This document shows positions 25,063 through 35,996 of a stretch of DNA of 64,000 nt, in pieces. Both the position numbers and the translations under genes were made by a program. The stretch's first letter is position 1. Each line of letters opens with the position of its first letter. The notes under the pieces were generated by a model. The model was given only the letters and a program-made list of their open reading frames with translations, was not told where the DNA came from and made no database searches. Source of the stretch: Oikopleura dioica (Eukaryota; Chordata; Appendicularia; Copelata; Oikopleuridae); contig OU015569.1 in the NCBI GenBank assembly GCA_907165135.1, positions 4,960,001 to 5,024,000 of the forward strand. Reading direction: 5' to 3'.

Positions 25063-25745
25063 CTATCTCACAGCTCGCCAACCGCCTTGGTCAATCTTAC
25101 GTCTTTCTTCACTGCGCTTTCGACGATCCCTAATTTCTGAAACACTGGTGAAGTCATCCGATGAAGCCCATTTAGTCTCGACCGAGTCGCGTTCCGGCCA
25201 TCTTTTGTTCTCTTCCTTATTTTCTCCGTTAAAATTTAAATAATAAAAATCAGCAAACCTCCGAGTCACTAGAATATACCCGCCGTCGTTTTCCATATCG
25301 AACTTTTGGAGCCTTATCCGTCTTCGTTGAGCTGCGCGAATCAAGTTTCACCAACCATTTTTCTTCCTGCTTAAAAAAGTCTAAATATCTTTTTAGTCTT
25401 TGATTGTTCGAAACATAAAACACCTTTATTTCGCCGAAGAGATTTTTTTCCTTTCTCGAGCTTCTTGATCAGATAGGCTTTGTGCTCTTCATTTCTATCT
25501 CCATCTTTGCGGTATTTGTCCAGCTTTCTCGAAGTTTCGGAGATCAACCTCTCAGAGTACTCAATCCAAGCTTTGTGTGCTATTCTACGTTTTAAAAACT
25601 TGAAAATGAAATCTATGATTGAAAAGTATAAATTTTCTAAAACAATTCCTTTGAGTTTAAATTCCGCCTCAAGAAGTTTAATGTCGTCTATATCGCGTTT
25701 GTATTTCATGTTCCTGATCCGATCCTCTGGCTTTTCACGGCTCAT
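25063..25745 (-). CDS. Tandem family copy B, uncharacterised basic protein
   Basis: The most intact copy. It begins MSREKPEDRIRNMKYKRDID at 25745, continues with AHKAWIEYSERLI and a Lys-rich helix-like stretch (EEHKAYLIKKLEKGKKSL). After one or more introns come KWLVKLDSRSSTKTDKAP, a basic run (YGKRRRVYSSDSE), the conserved block TKWASSDDFTSVSE, and an end at DQGGWRAVR-stop. An intron with GTTTGC donor and AATAAG acceptor separates DSE from the KWASSDD exon, and copy C has the same intron. The donor in the first half is not clear. The protein is hydrophilic and highly charged, without signal peptide or membrane segment. I do not recognise the family; its basic and Ser/Asp-Glu runs would suit a nuclear protein, but that is a guess. 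Confidence 0.6.
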
Positions 25746-26110
25746 TTTTCAAAAAAGGCTTTTTTTGTAAAAAAGCTATATTTATGGCTGTAAGTTTGGC
25801 CGAAGTTTGGACGGCTTTGTACGCCCGAACTCGATTTGATTCAAAATGTTTCCATTCTCGACAAGAGAGAGTCAAGGCCAAACTCACCGATTTTGTCACG
25901 ACGAAGTAATCTTTTTGAGCTGAAAATAACTTAACCATGATAAAAACAGCATTTAGTGCAGTTGCAAGAAAGAAAGTAAATTTAAAATAAAATAACGAAG
26001 TCTGCTGCGGGCGGTTTTATATAAAGAATAACAACCAATTATTATTTTTTCCCTTTTATTTTCAGTTTTCTATTATCTTGAACAGATTACAGACTATTTC
26101 ATTTATTTAA

Positions 26111-26840
26111 CTATCTTGTAGGTCGCCAGCCGCTTCGGTCAACCTTTCGGCGCTCTTCGTAGGTCTTTCGACGGTTTGGCATTGTACCTTTATTGAAAAA
26201 TTCTGAAACACTGATGAAGTCATCCGATGAAGCCCATTTGCTCTCGACAGATCTGCGTCCCTTCCATTTGTTTCTCCATTCCTTATTTTTCCGCAATTAA
26301 AACTCTACAATTCAAACAATGTCACCTCTTCCGAGTCACTTGAATCTTCCCGTCGCCGTTTTCCAGGCCATTTTCCTCTTGTCACTTTGCTTGTTCTCGT
26401 CGAACTGCGTGAATCAAGTTTCGCAAGCTTCTTTTCTTCCATGTCATGTTTTGCTATAAATAATTTTCGGAGAAAACCAGAAGGATTTACCTTGATTTGA
26501 AATCAATGATTTCGTACAAGCGATTTTTCCCTTCCTCGTATTTGGCCTGCAGGTAGTCCTTGTGTTCCCTATTCTTGTTTCCATCCTCACGTTATTCATT
26601 CAGCTTTTTACAGCTGATGTCAATCATCTTCTGAGAAAACTCTATCCACGCTTTATGTGCTGTAATAATTGTTAAACAAAATTAAGTTTAAAATTAAAAT
26701 TTAATTATAATTATTTATTATAAATATCATTTTGGAACAATTTCTTTCAGCTTATACTCGCACTCCGCTAGTTGCATGTCGTCAATGTCGCGCTTGAATT
26801 TCATGTTCCTGATCCGATCGTCTGGATTTTCTCGACTCAT
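26111..26840 (-). pseudogene. Tandem family copy C, one in-frame stop
   Basis: Begins MSRENPDDRIRNMKFKRDID at 26840 and matches copy B along its length: AHKAWIEFSQKMI, then KLDSRSSTRTSK, KRRREDSSDSEE, a small intron, SKWASSDDFISVSEFFNKG, and an end at DRSGWRPTR-stop. Between the first two blocks a TAA replaces the TAC codon of copy B (after KKLNE), which would truncate the protein. A GA-AG intron (T then GATATT, ending TTACAG) joins the first two blocks in phase. It could be a recent pseudogene, or the stop could be a sequence error. Confidence 0.6.
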
Positions 26841-28261
26841 TTTTTTCGGATAGAGAGCTCTTTTATTCGTTATAAAGATTAATTTTGAGCTGCGGTCGTT
26901 TCTAGAATGCAGTTGTGACGAAAAAAACTATTCTCAAAAGAAAAAATATCTCGAGGATTCACAAAGATTGACGATATTGCTGTGATTTCTGGACTTGGCA
27001 TGAGAAATATTTGTCATCGTCGAGTTATCGGAACATTCCTATCACACAATGCGGATGAGTTGATTTTGAAAACAGCTTGATTACATGATTTTTATAAAAT
27101 AAAACTGCTTTTAGTGCAGTTGCAAGGAAGTAAGTAAATCGTCAGATGAAAGAAGACGCCTCAAGTGTGTGTAAACGCTTGTCAAGTGGCACCGGCTGAA
27201 GAAAAGGTTGAAAGTAGTTGACACGGTTTGCTACTCGTCGTAAGTATCGCCAAGATGGATGAAAAAGTGACACAACTCGCGCTCTTCAAATTCTCACGCC
27301 TTCATGATATCTTCTTTCTTTACACAAGAATTGAAAAATACAAAATCATCTAATAAACAATTTTTGAATCTACTGAAAGTCTGTAGTAATTAGTGCCCTT
27401 TTTTTCGGGCATGAAAGTCTATAGTGGGGAGCTGGAAGTTGTGTAGTCCAAATTGCCCTGATTCTAGTGTGATCTCAGAGGTTGAGAGCGTTAGTGTCAG
27501 AAAAGTTCAGGCTTTTGAAGGGGTGAAAATTCTCGTAAAACGTATGTTGAGTTAAAAGTGATTTAATAGAACTGTTAAAGCATCCGCTGCGGTGTTGGAC
27601 TTTGACTCGCTTCAAAGGTGTTTTCACCTAGGTTTGGATTGCCCTGCTTCATAAAAGGGAGCTGGAAGAGGCGAGACTTTCCATATTTTTTTCGAAGGAG
27701 AGAAGGAAGAGCTTTAGCGGAATAGAAACCAAACTGGCAAGGTAAGAAATGACCTGCTAGAAGAGATAAGTCTTTTTTATTCTGACTGAGTTGTGAGTTT
27801 TGAGTTTTTCGGCACAAAGCAATTAACAGTTCATTTTTATTTGACGAGAGAGATGCAGAAGCATGAATGGGGAGATTAGGGGAAACTGAACTTATTGGAA
27901 GTAAGTCCAAACATTCCACCTGTCATCGCCATTTACATTCTTACAAAGGCCAATAGTTTTTAGGCATGGTTAGGGGATGTGTCTTAAGCTTTTCTCTTAA
28001 CTGGATACTTATTCTTTTCCGCCTCTCTTTTATAAATATACGCTTAAACCAAGCCGGAACGAAAATAAATAACTTCCGTGATGTTTTTCTCTAAAAGAAG
28101 AAAATAATCTGACGCGGTTTCCTGGCATTTCCAAAATAATCACGGCGGAAATCAGGTACCATTGTAAAAACGGCCCAGATGATTCGATGATTTACGAGTT
28201 CAGCATTAGAGAGCAGTTTTAGTGATATTTATGCCAATTTCTTGCCTTTTTGATTCTAGCG
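26841..28261. other. Intergenic, partly duplicated with the tandem array
   Basis: A stretch near 27100-27140 (TTTAGTGCAGTTGCAAG) closely repeats one at 25950-25980, so the duplicated unit extends upstream of the coding copies. The minus-strand open frame at 27575-27919 has no supporting splice signals. TTCTAG lies two bases before the pannexin ATG. Confidence 0.45.
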
Positions 28262-30879
28262 ATGTCGGTGTCAATGTTTGCCAGCTCTGCGCTCGGCAGC
28301 ATTTCAAGCGAGCTCAAGGGAAATAAAAAAGAAACCGTCAAATCCGTCTTCTCAGGTAAAAAGAGATACTATCGTCGAATGCATTATTTGCATCAATATT
28401 AATATTGACTAGGTGACACAATTTTATCCGCCATGATCGCAGCTGCACCGTCGGGAATGCTGATGGTGATGCTCTTCTTCACTCCTCACTTGTACGGCGA
28501 AAACGGAATTGATTCGGCTTGAAAACATGATTTTTTCCTAAAGATTATTCGCGTGGAGGCAAGTTTAGATTTTTAATCCGAGGCTTGAGCATGCTCTTCG
28601 CGAACACATGCGACGCTGCACATGAACCAGTCGGAAACATGCGCCACCGTCGGCTGCAAACTCGGCGAGGATTACAGACTCGCCGATTATTACTACATCA
28701 AATCGTTTTGCTTTGGCTCCATGACAGGTTCGATCGTCCGTGCTTTCTCAACTTTACTGTTTTCCAGATTACGTGGTTGACCCTCGCACTGGGCGAATAG
28801 ACGAAGATACTTACTATCCCCTCTATCGCTACAAACTCTACCCTTACGTACTTTTCGCTTGCTCTTGTCTCGGTTCTTGCGCCACTATGCTTTGGACGAT
28901 CTCCTCTTCCAAAATCTCAATGCATCTGGAATACGTCATTGATGGCATCGAGGAAGCTGTAGGCGAGCTCATGCAAGGAAATGTTCTCAAGTCTTGTTAC
29001 TTTTTGAGAAGTGGGTCATTTTGGAAACAATTTTAAGGCATTCAAATGACTAAAAAATTCAAAGAAGCAACTGGCCCATGCGCGGACGACAAAGAAACTC
29101 AAACAGACGATGGCAAAGACGAGAAAGGTAGAAACTCAACTGAAAAAAGTTGAATTTGTTTCAAGAAAAAGCTGAGAAGATAACTGCTGAGGTTGAGAAG
29201 ACGAAGAGTAGTATACAAAATGGACCTGTCTTTATCAGGGTTCGAAATCACCTTAAAATCACCTAAAAGTGATGATTTTTCCGGTACAAATCGTGCTCTC
29301 ACCTCCGTTCCAATGTGACAAGTCCTTCAATAACCTCTTCAAAAGTCATATAAATTGTTATTCTTTTACTTTCTTAAAAAATTATTACGGTGAGAAAGTT
29401 ATTTCGAATTTCAAAAATATCACTTTTAGGTGATTTTAAGGTGATTTCGAACCCTGGTCTTTATAAATTCAAAAGGCGAAAAGGTAAACTTCTCATCGGA
29501 CAATTCGATTCATTGATTGACTATTCTAGGGCTATATGAAGATCGAGACAGAAGATGACGAAGAAGGTCTTCTGGAGGAGATCAAGAAGATCTGGGAGAG
29601 TGATGAAAGCTACGAGAAATTTCACGAGCTCAAGAAAGTACTTTTGGAAACTCATGCGAACCGAGACGACCTAGGGACCGGTCTACAATTATCAATTCTG
29701 CTGATGAGCATTATTGAAAGGAATTTTTGTCTCGGGAGATTAAATTAATTGTGTTAAGTATCTTATGTGAAAATTCGACGAACCGTAAAATAGCCGTTAA
29801 CTAGTAAAAGAAAGCTATTTATGTGGGTTAGATCCGGTCTAAGTCAAGACTGTAATCTTCAACAGGATAATGACCTTGCTAATCTGCGCGTTAAGCGCTC
29901 TCATCATCTTTTACCTCTACGTTTGGGACGTCAAGTCAATCGACAATCGTGACCTTAGGTAATGCTAAATGCCAGCTGAAACTCTTCCTTGATTCCAATT
30001 TCGCGAACTCCACAAAACTCCTCTTTGTAGTCAATTCATCACGGCTCTTTTAATAATTGAGACTTGTTGATCGCTTTGACTCAGAGGCTATAGCGAGATT
30101 TATGCGTTGACAAAGCTGCAAAGTTAACCAAAGATCAGTTTTAGTCAGTTTCTTAAGATTTATTGAGCTGCTGGTTGATTTATGCTTATTGGAATTCAAC
30201 GCGTTATCGACTCGTTATTTTCTGATAAGACTGTAATTGAAAATCTTTTAGTTACGAGTGGAATTGTCGGCTTCCTCCAGCATATCATTTTACTGATGCT
30301 GATGGACATGTCTGGTGAGCGAATAGAATCCAAGCACGATTTTTTCATGTTCAGGGAAACAACGTACTGTATCTACACAAGTCGTGCCAGTCGAGAAGTG
30401 CTGACAATCATTCTCTTCACTCTTTACATTATTCTTTTCATCGGAGAAGTCTGCTGGTGCCTATCGAATATCAGGACGTGGAAACAGTGTTTTGGTCTAG
30501 TTGAGTTCTTGCCCTTTGAATCTGACTTCGGGTAAGAGTTTTTTTGGATGCATGAATGAGCAAGATCATTTAGAAAATCACTGCCATCAGATCATTTCCG
30601 TTACGGAGTGTCTGATCTGCACTTGCTGATGTCTTTAGTCCAGGCGAATGAAGCAAGCCGGGATGTAAGTATTAATCCAATTGACAGTTTGTTCTGACGC
30701 CTTTTCAGAAAATCATGCTGCCAATGAAAGTGATGAGCATCCTGCCTCCACAGCTGCAAGGCAAGGCGAAGGCTGAAACATTCTTGTCGATCTTCTTGGA
30801 GACGCTCGTCTGGTCGGCAACGGACGAGGGAGTCGACGATCTCGTCAAAAACATGGTAAAGGAAGGCGAAAAAAAGTGA
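28262..30879 (+). CDS. Pannexin-family channel
   Basis: A four-helix plasma-membrane channel protein of the pannexin/innexin superfamily. Exons: 28262-28355, 28413-28505, 28590-28727, 28768-28977, 29038-29127, 29166-29483 (with an inserted element), from 29530, about 29800-29960, 30350-30530, 30591-30664 and 30709-30879. Recognisable pannexin blocks in order: DTILSAMIAAAPSGMLMVML (first helix), YIKSFCFGSM, YPLYRYKLYPYVLFACSCLG (second helix), ISMHLEYVIDGIEEAVGELM, MTLLICALSALIIFYLYVWD (third helix), IILFTLYIILFIGEVCWCL (fourth helix), LVEFLPFESDF, YGVSDLHLLMSLVQANEASR and MKVMSILPPQLQGK. Two introns fit only as GA-AG (28506-28589 and 28978-29037) and one as GG-AG (from 30531). Junctions between 29700 and 30350 are unresolved. 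TTCTAG two bases before the ATG may be a trans-splice acceptor. AATAAA follows the stop at 30965. Confidence 0.8.
29236..29456. mobile_element. hAT-like MITE inside a pannexin exon
   Basis: A 221-bp element with perfect 38-bp terminal inverted repeats (29236-29273 and 29419-29456) starting CAGGGTTCGAAATCACC. It is flanked by a perfect 8-bp duplication GTCTTTAT (29228-29235 and 29457-29464). An 8-bp duplication with CAGGG ends is typical of hAT elements. It has no transposase. Read through, it puts a stop in the pannexin frame; removing the element and one duplication restores an open, in-phase exon. Confidence 0.93.
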
Positions 30880-30964
30880 ACTTTTCTCGCTCCGTTTTTA
30901 ATGTGCCCTGTGATGACTGTAAATTTCCACGCGTCCGAAATGATCATTTTGCTTGTATTCACAT

Positions 30965-30970
30965 AATAAA
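30965..30970 (+). terminator. Polyadenylation signal of the pannexin gene
   Basis: AATAAA 86 bases after the pannexin stop codon. Confidence 0.5.
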
Positions 30971-31186
30971 CTGTAAAAAAAGAATGTCTTTCTTGTTTTC
31001 CGCATGGCTAAAAATACGAGCAGTTTGCAGCTGAGCATGCAGTTTTCTTGTTTGACTTGTTCTTTGCAATCAAGGAAGAGTCGCGAAGAAAAAAATTAAT
31101 CATTGCTTAGTTTTTCCTTTAGTGTAAAAACTACTCAGGCACTGGGTTACTGATGAAGCTCTAGAAACGCATGAGCGGCTTAAAAG

Positions 31187-31687
31187 ATCATCAATGACTC
31201 CAGAGAAAAAGACAGCGCGCCGAAAGCAGCAGCTGCGTCTAGTGACACGGCAGCGAAGCCAAAACCGCCGCCCGCGAAGGCGGAAGTCGCACAGGATAGC
31301 GCCGCTTGTCAGAAATGGCTCAACATCCGCGAATTCCGGATTCCTCGAGTTTTGTGGGGATAGCGCTTTATTTTCATAGAACTTTGAAAATAAAATTACT
31401 TGAAAACTCATTGACCAAAGACAACTTCTGATGAGCCAGGTTTAGACCGGGAAGGTAGGGTCCAGACGAGCGTCCATGCAACTCCAGAGACAAGTGCCCC
31501 TCTCGAGGCTTCAAAGACAGCAGACCAAAGAGCAGGCGGCGAGGGAGGAGAAAGAAGCGAAAGAAGAGTAACACTCACATTCTTGCAACAAATTTAAGTA
31601 ACATGTTTATTGTTTAAGCGAGTTCGCGAAGGAATTCAAAGCCACAGAAGCGAAGACACAGCAAGCGATCAATCAAAGCGTAAATAG
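31187..31687 (+). CDS. Small low-complexity K/A-rich gene, tentative
   Basis: Not recognised. A block after TTAAAAG at 31187 encodes a Lys/Ala/Pro-rich stretch (SAPKAAAASSDTAAKPKPPP, AKAEVAQDSAACQKWLNI). A second block near 31450-31565 encodes HATPETSAPLEASKTADQ and ends at AGAAGA before GTAACA. A third after TTTAAG at about 31621 reads VREGIQSHRSEDTASDQSKR and stops at 31687. The last two join through a canonical GT-AG intron; the link to the first is unclear. All frames of this GC-richer patch are fairly open, so coding status rests on composition and splice signals only. It lies just after the pannexin gene on the same strand. Confidence 0.35.
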
Positions 31688-32085
31688 CCAGCCAGGCCCG
31701 TAATGTAACGCCGCGCTAGGAAAAATCTAATTTATCTGATGCCAGAATCCCTCTCGCTCCTTTCACTGCTTCAATAAATCAAACTGATTTCATTTTTTTT
31801 CACGGAAATTCAAACAGATCTTTCTTGCTTGAAATTTATCTCAAAACGGAATTTTTCTTGTTATTATGATTCTCAATTAGAAATTCAAAGCGACGGTCGC
31901 TAAATAAAGATTCGAAATAAAAGTTCTTATCAATGAGAAAGTTGTAATTTCGGGACAGAATAGGATTCACTGAAAAGTCTGGTTCATAAGATCTCAGTAT
32001 TATTGACTGATGAGATTTGGTAAATCCACTCTGCTCGTGTCTTTGGCCGATTTACACCTTCATCGGAGTACAATGGATATGTAAA

Positions 32086-32680
32086 TGACGCGCTTTTTTT
32101 AAGGTTGTGGAGGTTTTATATCCCACTTGCGCCTTATAAACCCTTGAACATTATACCTTTTTGGAATCAGGAGGAAATTTTAAGAACTTTGACCGTTTTA
32201 GTTTCGAAAATTTCCACTTCCGGTCCGATTCTAGAGTCGGAAGTTGCCGAAATTTTCGAGTTTGGGCAACTTGTGACCTATCAAATTGATGCTCAGAAGA
32301 TTTCGAGTCATCTCATCTAAAAATCATTAAAAAAAACCATCCCAACCGCGGTCAAACCGACCGGCAAAACTTGTAAAAAAGGCATAAATTTGTGATTTTT
32401 CATTCAGTTTTTAGCGGTTGATTTGACTGCTGTCGGCATTTATTCTTCTCTCAGATGATAGGAAATCTTCCGAGCATCAATTTGATAGGTCACAAGTTGC
32501 CCAAACTCGAAAATTTCGGCAACTTCCGACTCTAGAATCGGACCGGAAGTGGAAATTTTGGAAACTAAAACGGTCAAAGTTCTTAAAATTTCCTCCTGAT
32601 TCCAAAAAGGTATAATGTTCAAGGGTTTATAAGGCGCAAGTGGGCTAGAAAACCTCCACAACCTTAAAAAAAGCGCGTCA
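32086..32680. mobile_element. Foldback element, about 230-bp inverted arms
   Basis: Two nearly identical arms in opposite orientation, about 32086-32317 and 32452-32680, around a spacer of about 134 bp. The ends are TGACGCGCTTTTTTTAAGG and its complement. Each arm carries the same 70-codon open frame (beginning MWRF), as expected from mirrored sequence and not evidence of a gene. No clear target duplication was found. It is probably a non-autonomous DNA transposon of foldback type. Confidence 0.85.
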
Positions 32681-33794
32681 ATGCTATGTGGCTAAAAATC
32701 AGCTTAGCGTCAAGACGATTTGGCGGGGTTAAAAATTCTTCTGACTCGGATATGGCGAACTTCATACTTGAAAGCAATCAATTACAAATTTATGAATGGC
32801 GCTGGAAAAACTCAGAGGCAGGCAATTAGGCGGTTTAAATAATTTGCGTTCCTGCCGCAACTGGACAGCTTTCACACTTTGACCCGGCAATTTCCGTAAA
32901 ATTCGCGATCGTCTGAGACAAGTTTACTCGCAACACCTGGTGCTTAGCGCCAATTTATGCCACCAACTTGGCGCTTCTATCACTCACCCTTGTCAGCCAA
33001 TATAACTCAACTTCGCGATTTTTACACGACTACAACACTTGTTCTTCATTTTCCTCAGAGACAAGGGGACTCACTTGGCTTAACTCTCCTAAGACTTTAA
33101 TTATTGTTAAAAGCCAACAAGTGCTCGAACTTCTCAGTGAACCAAACAAAGATAATAAAATTTTCAGAACAAATAGTTCCAGTAAAAAACTAGCTTGTTG
33201 CAGTTTTTCTATTTTGAAATGCTCTTAAAAATATTAAAATTAATAATTTTCGAGTGACCAAAATTTCGGTCAAATTTAAGACCAATCAGATGACCGCATT
33301 CGGTGGATGGACCAATCAGATTTCTAAAAAATGCCGCAAAAATTGGAGTTCTTTGTTCAATTTTATTTTTGTCGATTCGAGCTATCACCCCTGAAATATC
33401 CCTAAAATGACCCGGTTTTTTGAAAAGAAAAGAAGCAAGTCATGCTGAAAAATAATTGATATGGGCGGCTTATTAAATTTCACAATCAGTTAACTTGGCG
33501 TTGCAAAAACTCCCTTGGGGGAAATAAGTATCCGGAAACGAGATCCCTAAATCCAAAGAGTTTTGTGGCAAGAAGCGCCTTTCGTTGTTGAAACCGAACC
33601 GCGTTTTTTCACGACGAGCGCGCTAGAGCTCCTAAAAACTGAAAAAGGGGCATCTTGAGCGACCTCGGTTTTCTGACGCTGGTCCTCTTCCTGACGTAGT
33701 TTCTGACTCCGTCGAAGCAAGAAAGGGAGTGAAAGAAAACGGAAACGGAATAGCGGAGAGAGTGAAAGAGAAAGCCACTTGACGAAAAAGAGAA

Positions 33795-34442
33795 ATGAAA
33801 AGATGGGTGCTCCTGTGCTTGCTGCTGCGAGTAAGGGCGTACCAGTTGCCGGAGGAATGCGCGAGCACCGACAGCCCTTCTTGGCGAGAGAAACTCTTCC
33901 ACTACGTCCGCGATCTTGACAAGCAGCAAAAGCAAAAGCCAGGCTATGCAGCAAGAATAAATGCAAACGACCCATGCCTACCCGCCATGGAGCGTCTTAT
34001 CTGCGAAAGGAAAGGCTGCGAAACCATTTTAAAACTTCCGAAGGGGTTAAAGAGCATCTTAAGGTTACCTGGTGCGTTTCATTGACTTATAAAAGTAGAA
34101 ACTCCGCTGCTAGAAATTCCGAATAATATTTTTGGAATACAAAAAAGCCCCTTTATATAAAAAAAAATGAGTTGAAACGTTCCAATTTGGAATGCTCATG
34201 TTTATTTTGAACGGACCTGTTGGTAGCTGTGTTTTCCAAAGCAATTCTTTCTTGTTAAAAAAACTTTTTTTTTTGGTTATTTCGGCAGGTGGATTAGCGA
34301 GCGGCTCAGACACCTTCCTCCTGGCGCGTGCCCAAAGCAACTCTGGAATGGACAATTGGCGGCGCCACGTTTGAAATTTTTCGAATGGCGAATTCTTGAA
34401 TTCTTCTTGAATACTTTTTCATCAGTCTATATTTGGATATAA
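33795..34442 (+). CDS. Secreted protein, N-terminal exons
   Basis: Starts with a clear signal peptide (MKRWVLLCLLLRVRAYQLPE), followed by a Cys-containing mature region (LPEECASTDSPSW, NANDPCLPAMERLICERKGC). Exon 1 is 33795-34063, ending CTTAAG before GTTACC. Exon 2 begins at 34289 after TTCGGCAG, in phase, and reads WISERLRHLPPGACPKQLW; read straight on, it stops at 34442 after a hydrophobic tail. Six cysteines are visible. I do not recognise the fold. It could be a complete short secreted protein, or the start of the Thr-rich/EGF/TSP1 gene at 37.8 kb on the same strand, in which case the intervening intron would hold a foldback element and a MITE. Confidence 0.6.
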
Positions 34443-35352
34443 GGGACTATCAAAGCGGCTCAAAGAGCATTTCCGATTGTCGGATCGGGTCGCCACTGTT
34501 GGGGATTAAGCACAGGCAGCTCGCCAGAAATCTAGACCACGAAAATTCGCAATAATACTTTGTTCGTTATAAAATCTGTGAGATACCAAATGTAACGCCT
34601 GAACGCAGACAATTAAAATATATTAAATATGCGCTCAAGCGTAACGTACTAAATTCTGTGATGTCAAATTTTAAATTCTTTTTTTAGGAATTTTTTCATT
34701 TCTTGATTTTTGACATTTCATCATTTGGCCACCCTTGACCATTAGTAAAATCGACTTGGGCCGTAAAAAACAGTGGATTTGTTAATTCGGCTTCAGATCT
34801 TTAATCACGCGCTAAAATGGTCGATCAGCGTTATTGTTAACTAGGAGGAGCTTTGTGTCTTGTTTCGCAGCTTCTGAAAAGCGGCAACTTCCAGCGCAAA
34901 TGTAAAGTGACGCTGTTTTCGCATGCCTTCTACCGCGGCTCTCTTCAAGCCAACACGCTCAAGCCAAGAAAGGAGTCACCACTTTCAAAAATCGAAACAG
35001 CGAAAACCACAGCTATAAATCTTTTTTACTAAAGTGGGTAAATTATACGAATTTCGATCTTATTTTATTATTGTTCATTTTCTCATTAGCCGTAATAGAA
35101 TAAGCGATTAGATAAAAAATAATCATTCTCACTGCTAATTTCCTTCAAAAATCAATCCTTAGACTATCCAAAAACTTATATTTTTTAATTTAATAGAGGA
35201 AAAAAGTGACTCCTAAAAGCGCATATCGACCGCAAGGTCAGCTCTGTACGCTAGAATTCAACATCAAGAAAGGGCTACATTCAAAATTCAATCCCAAATT
35301 CAAACCAAGGAGTTATTTTCTTCCTTGATTTCTTAAAACCAGGTTTTAACCT

Positions 35353-35996
35353 GATGATTTCAAAAAACTTTTTGTGGGGCCGGAAATCGTAAAAAAACTG
35401 CAAGTGCAGTTTTCTTCAGCTCCTCGAGACGAGCTGAATGATGGGTCCTACTCTTGATAACTCTAAGGATTTACCGGTTTACCGGCTGGTTACTGGAAAA
35501 TACGTTGTCACCGGCCGTTTTTGTTCTAGAAGTGGTAAACAGATGCTCGACCCAGGAAACTGTTCCTTATAGTCAGTTCTATTGCAGGCTAAAAGATGAA
35601 AGTCGTATCATTACTCCGAAGAGATTTATCACTAAAAACAGTAAATTTTGCATGAATTTCGTTGTCGCTGCACGTTCCTGATTTTTTGTCCCATTTCCGC
35701 CAAAAATAGTATTTTAGTGATAACTCTCTTCAGAGACTTGATGAAACCTTCATCTTCAAGCCTGCAAGAGAACTGACTATAAGGAACAGTTTCCTGGGTC
35801 GAACATCTGTTTACCACTTCTAGAACAAAAACGGCCGGTGACAACGTATTTTCCAGTAACCAGCCGGTAAACCGGTAAATCCTTAGAGTTATCAAGAGTA
35901 GGACCCATCATTCAGCTCGTCTCGAGGAGCTGAAGAAAACTGCACTTGCAGTTTTTTTACGATTTCCGGCCCCACAAAAAGTTTTTTGAAATCATC
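35353..35996. mobile_element. Foldback element, about 284-bp inverted arms
   Basis: Arms at about 35353-35637 and 35712-35996 are nearly exact reverse complements; the loop between is about 75 bp. Ends read GATGATTTCAAAAAAC and complement. Both arms contain the same open frame start (MITLRIYRFTGWLLENTLSP), a consequence of mirroring. The inner part diverges more than the outer part. No target duplication was identified. It is unrelated in sequence to the foldback at 32.1 kb. Confidence 0.85.

Noticed and set aside
27575-27919. 114-codon minus-strand open frame
   Set aside because: No known domain, no partner exon, and no coding bias I can argue for.
32105-32661. Two nearly identical open frames in opposite directions (MWRF start)
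   Set aside because: They exist only because the foldback arms are mirrored.
35454-35895. Two open frames sharing MITLRIYRFTGW
   Set aside because: The same mirroring effect in the second foldback element.
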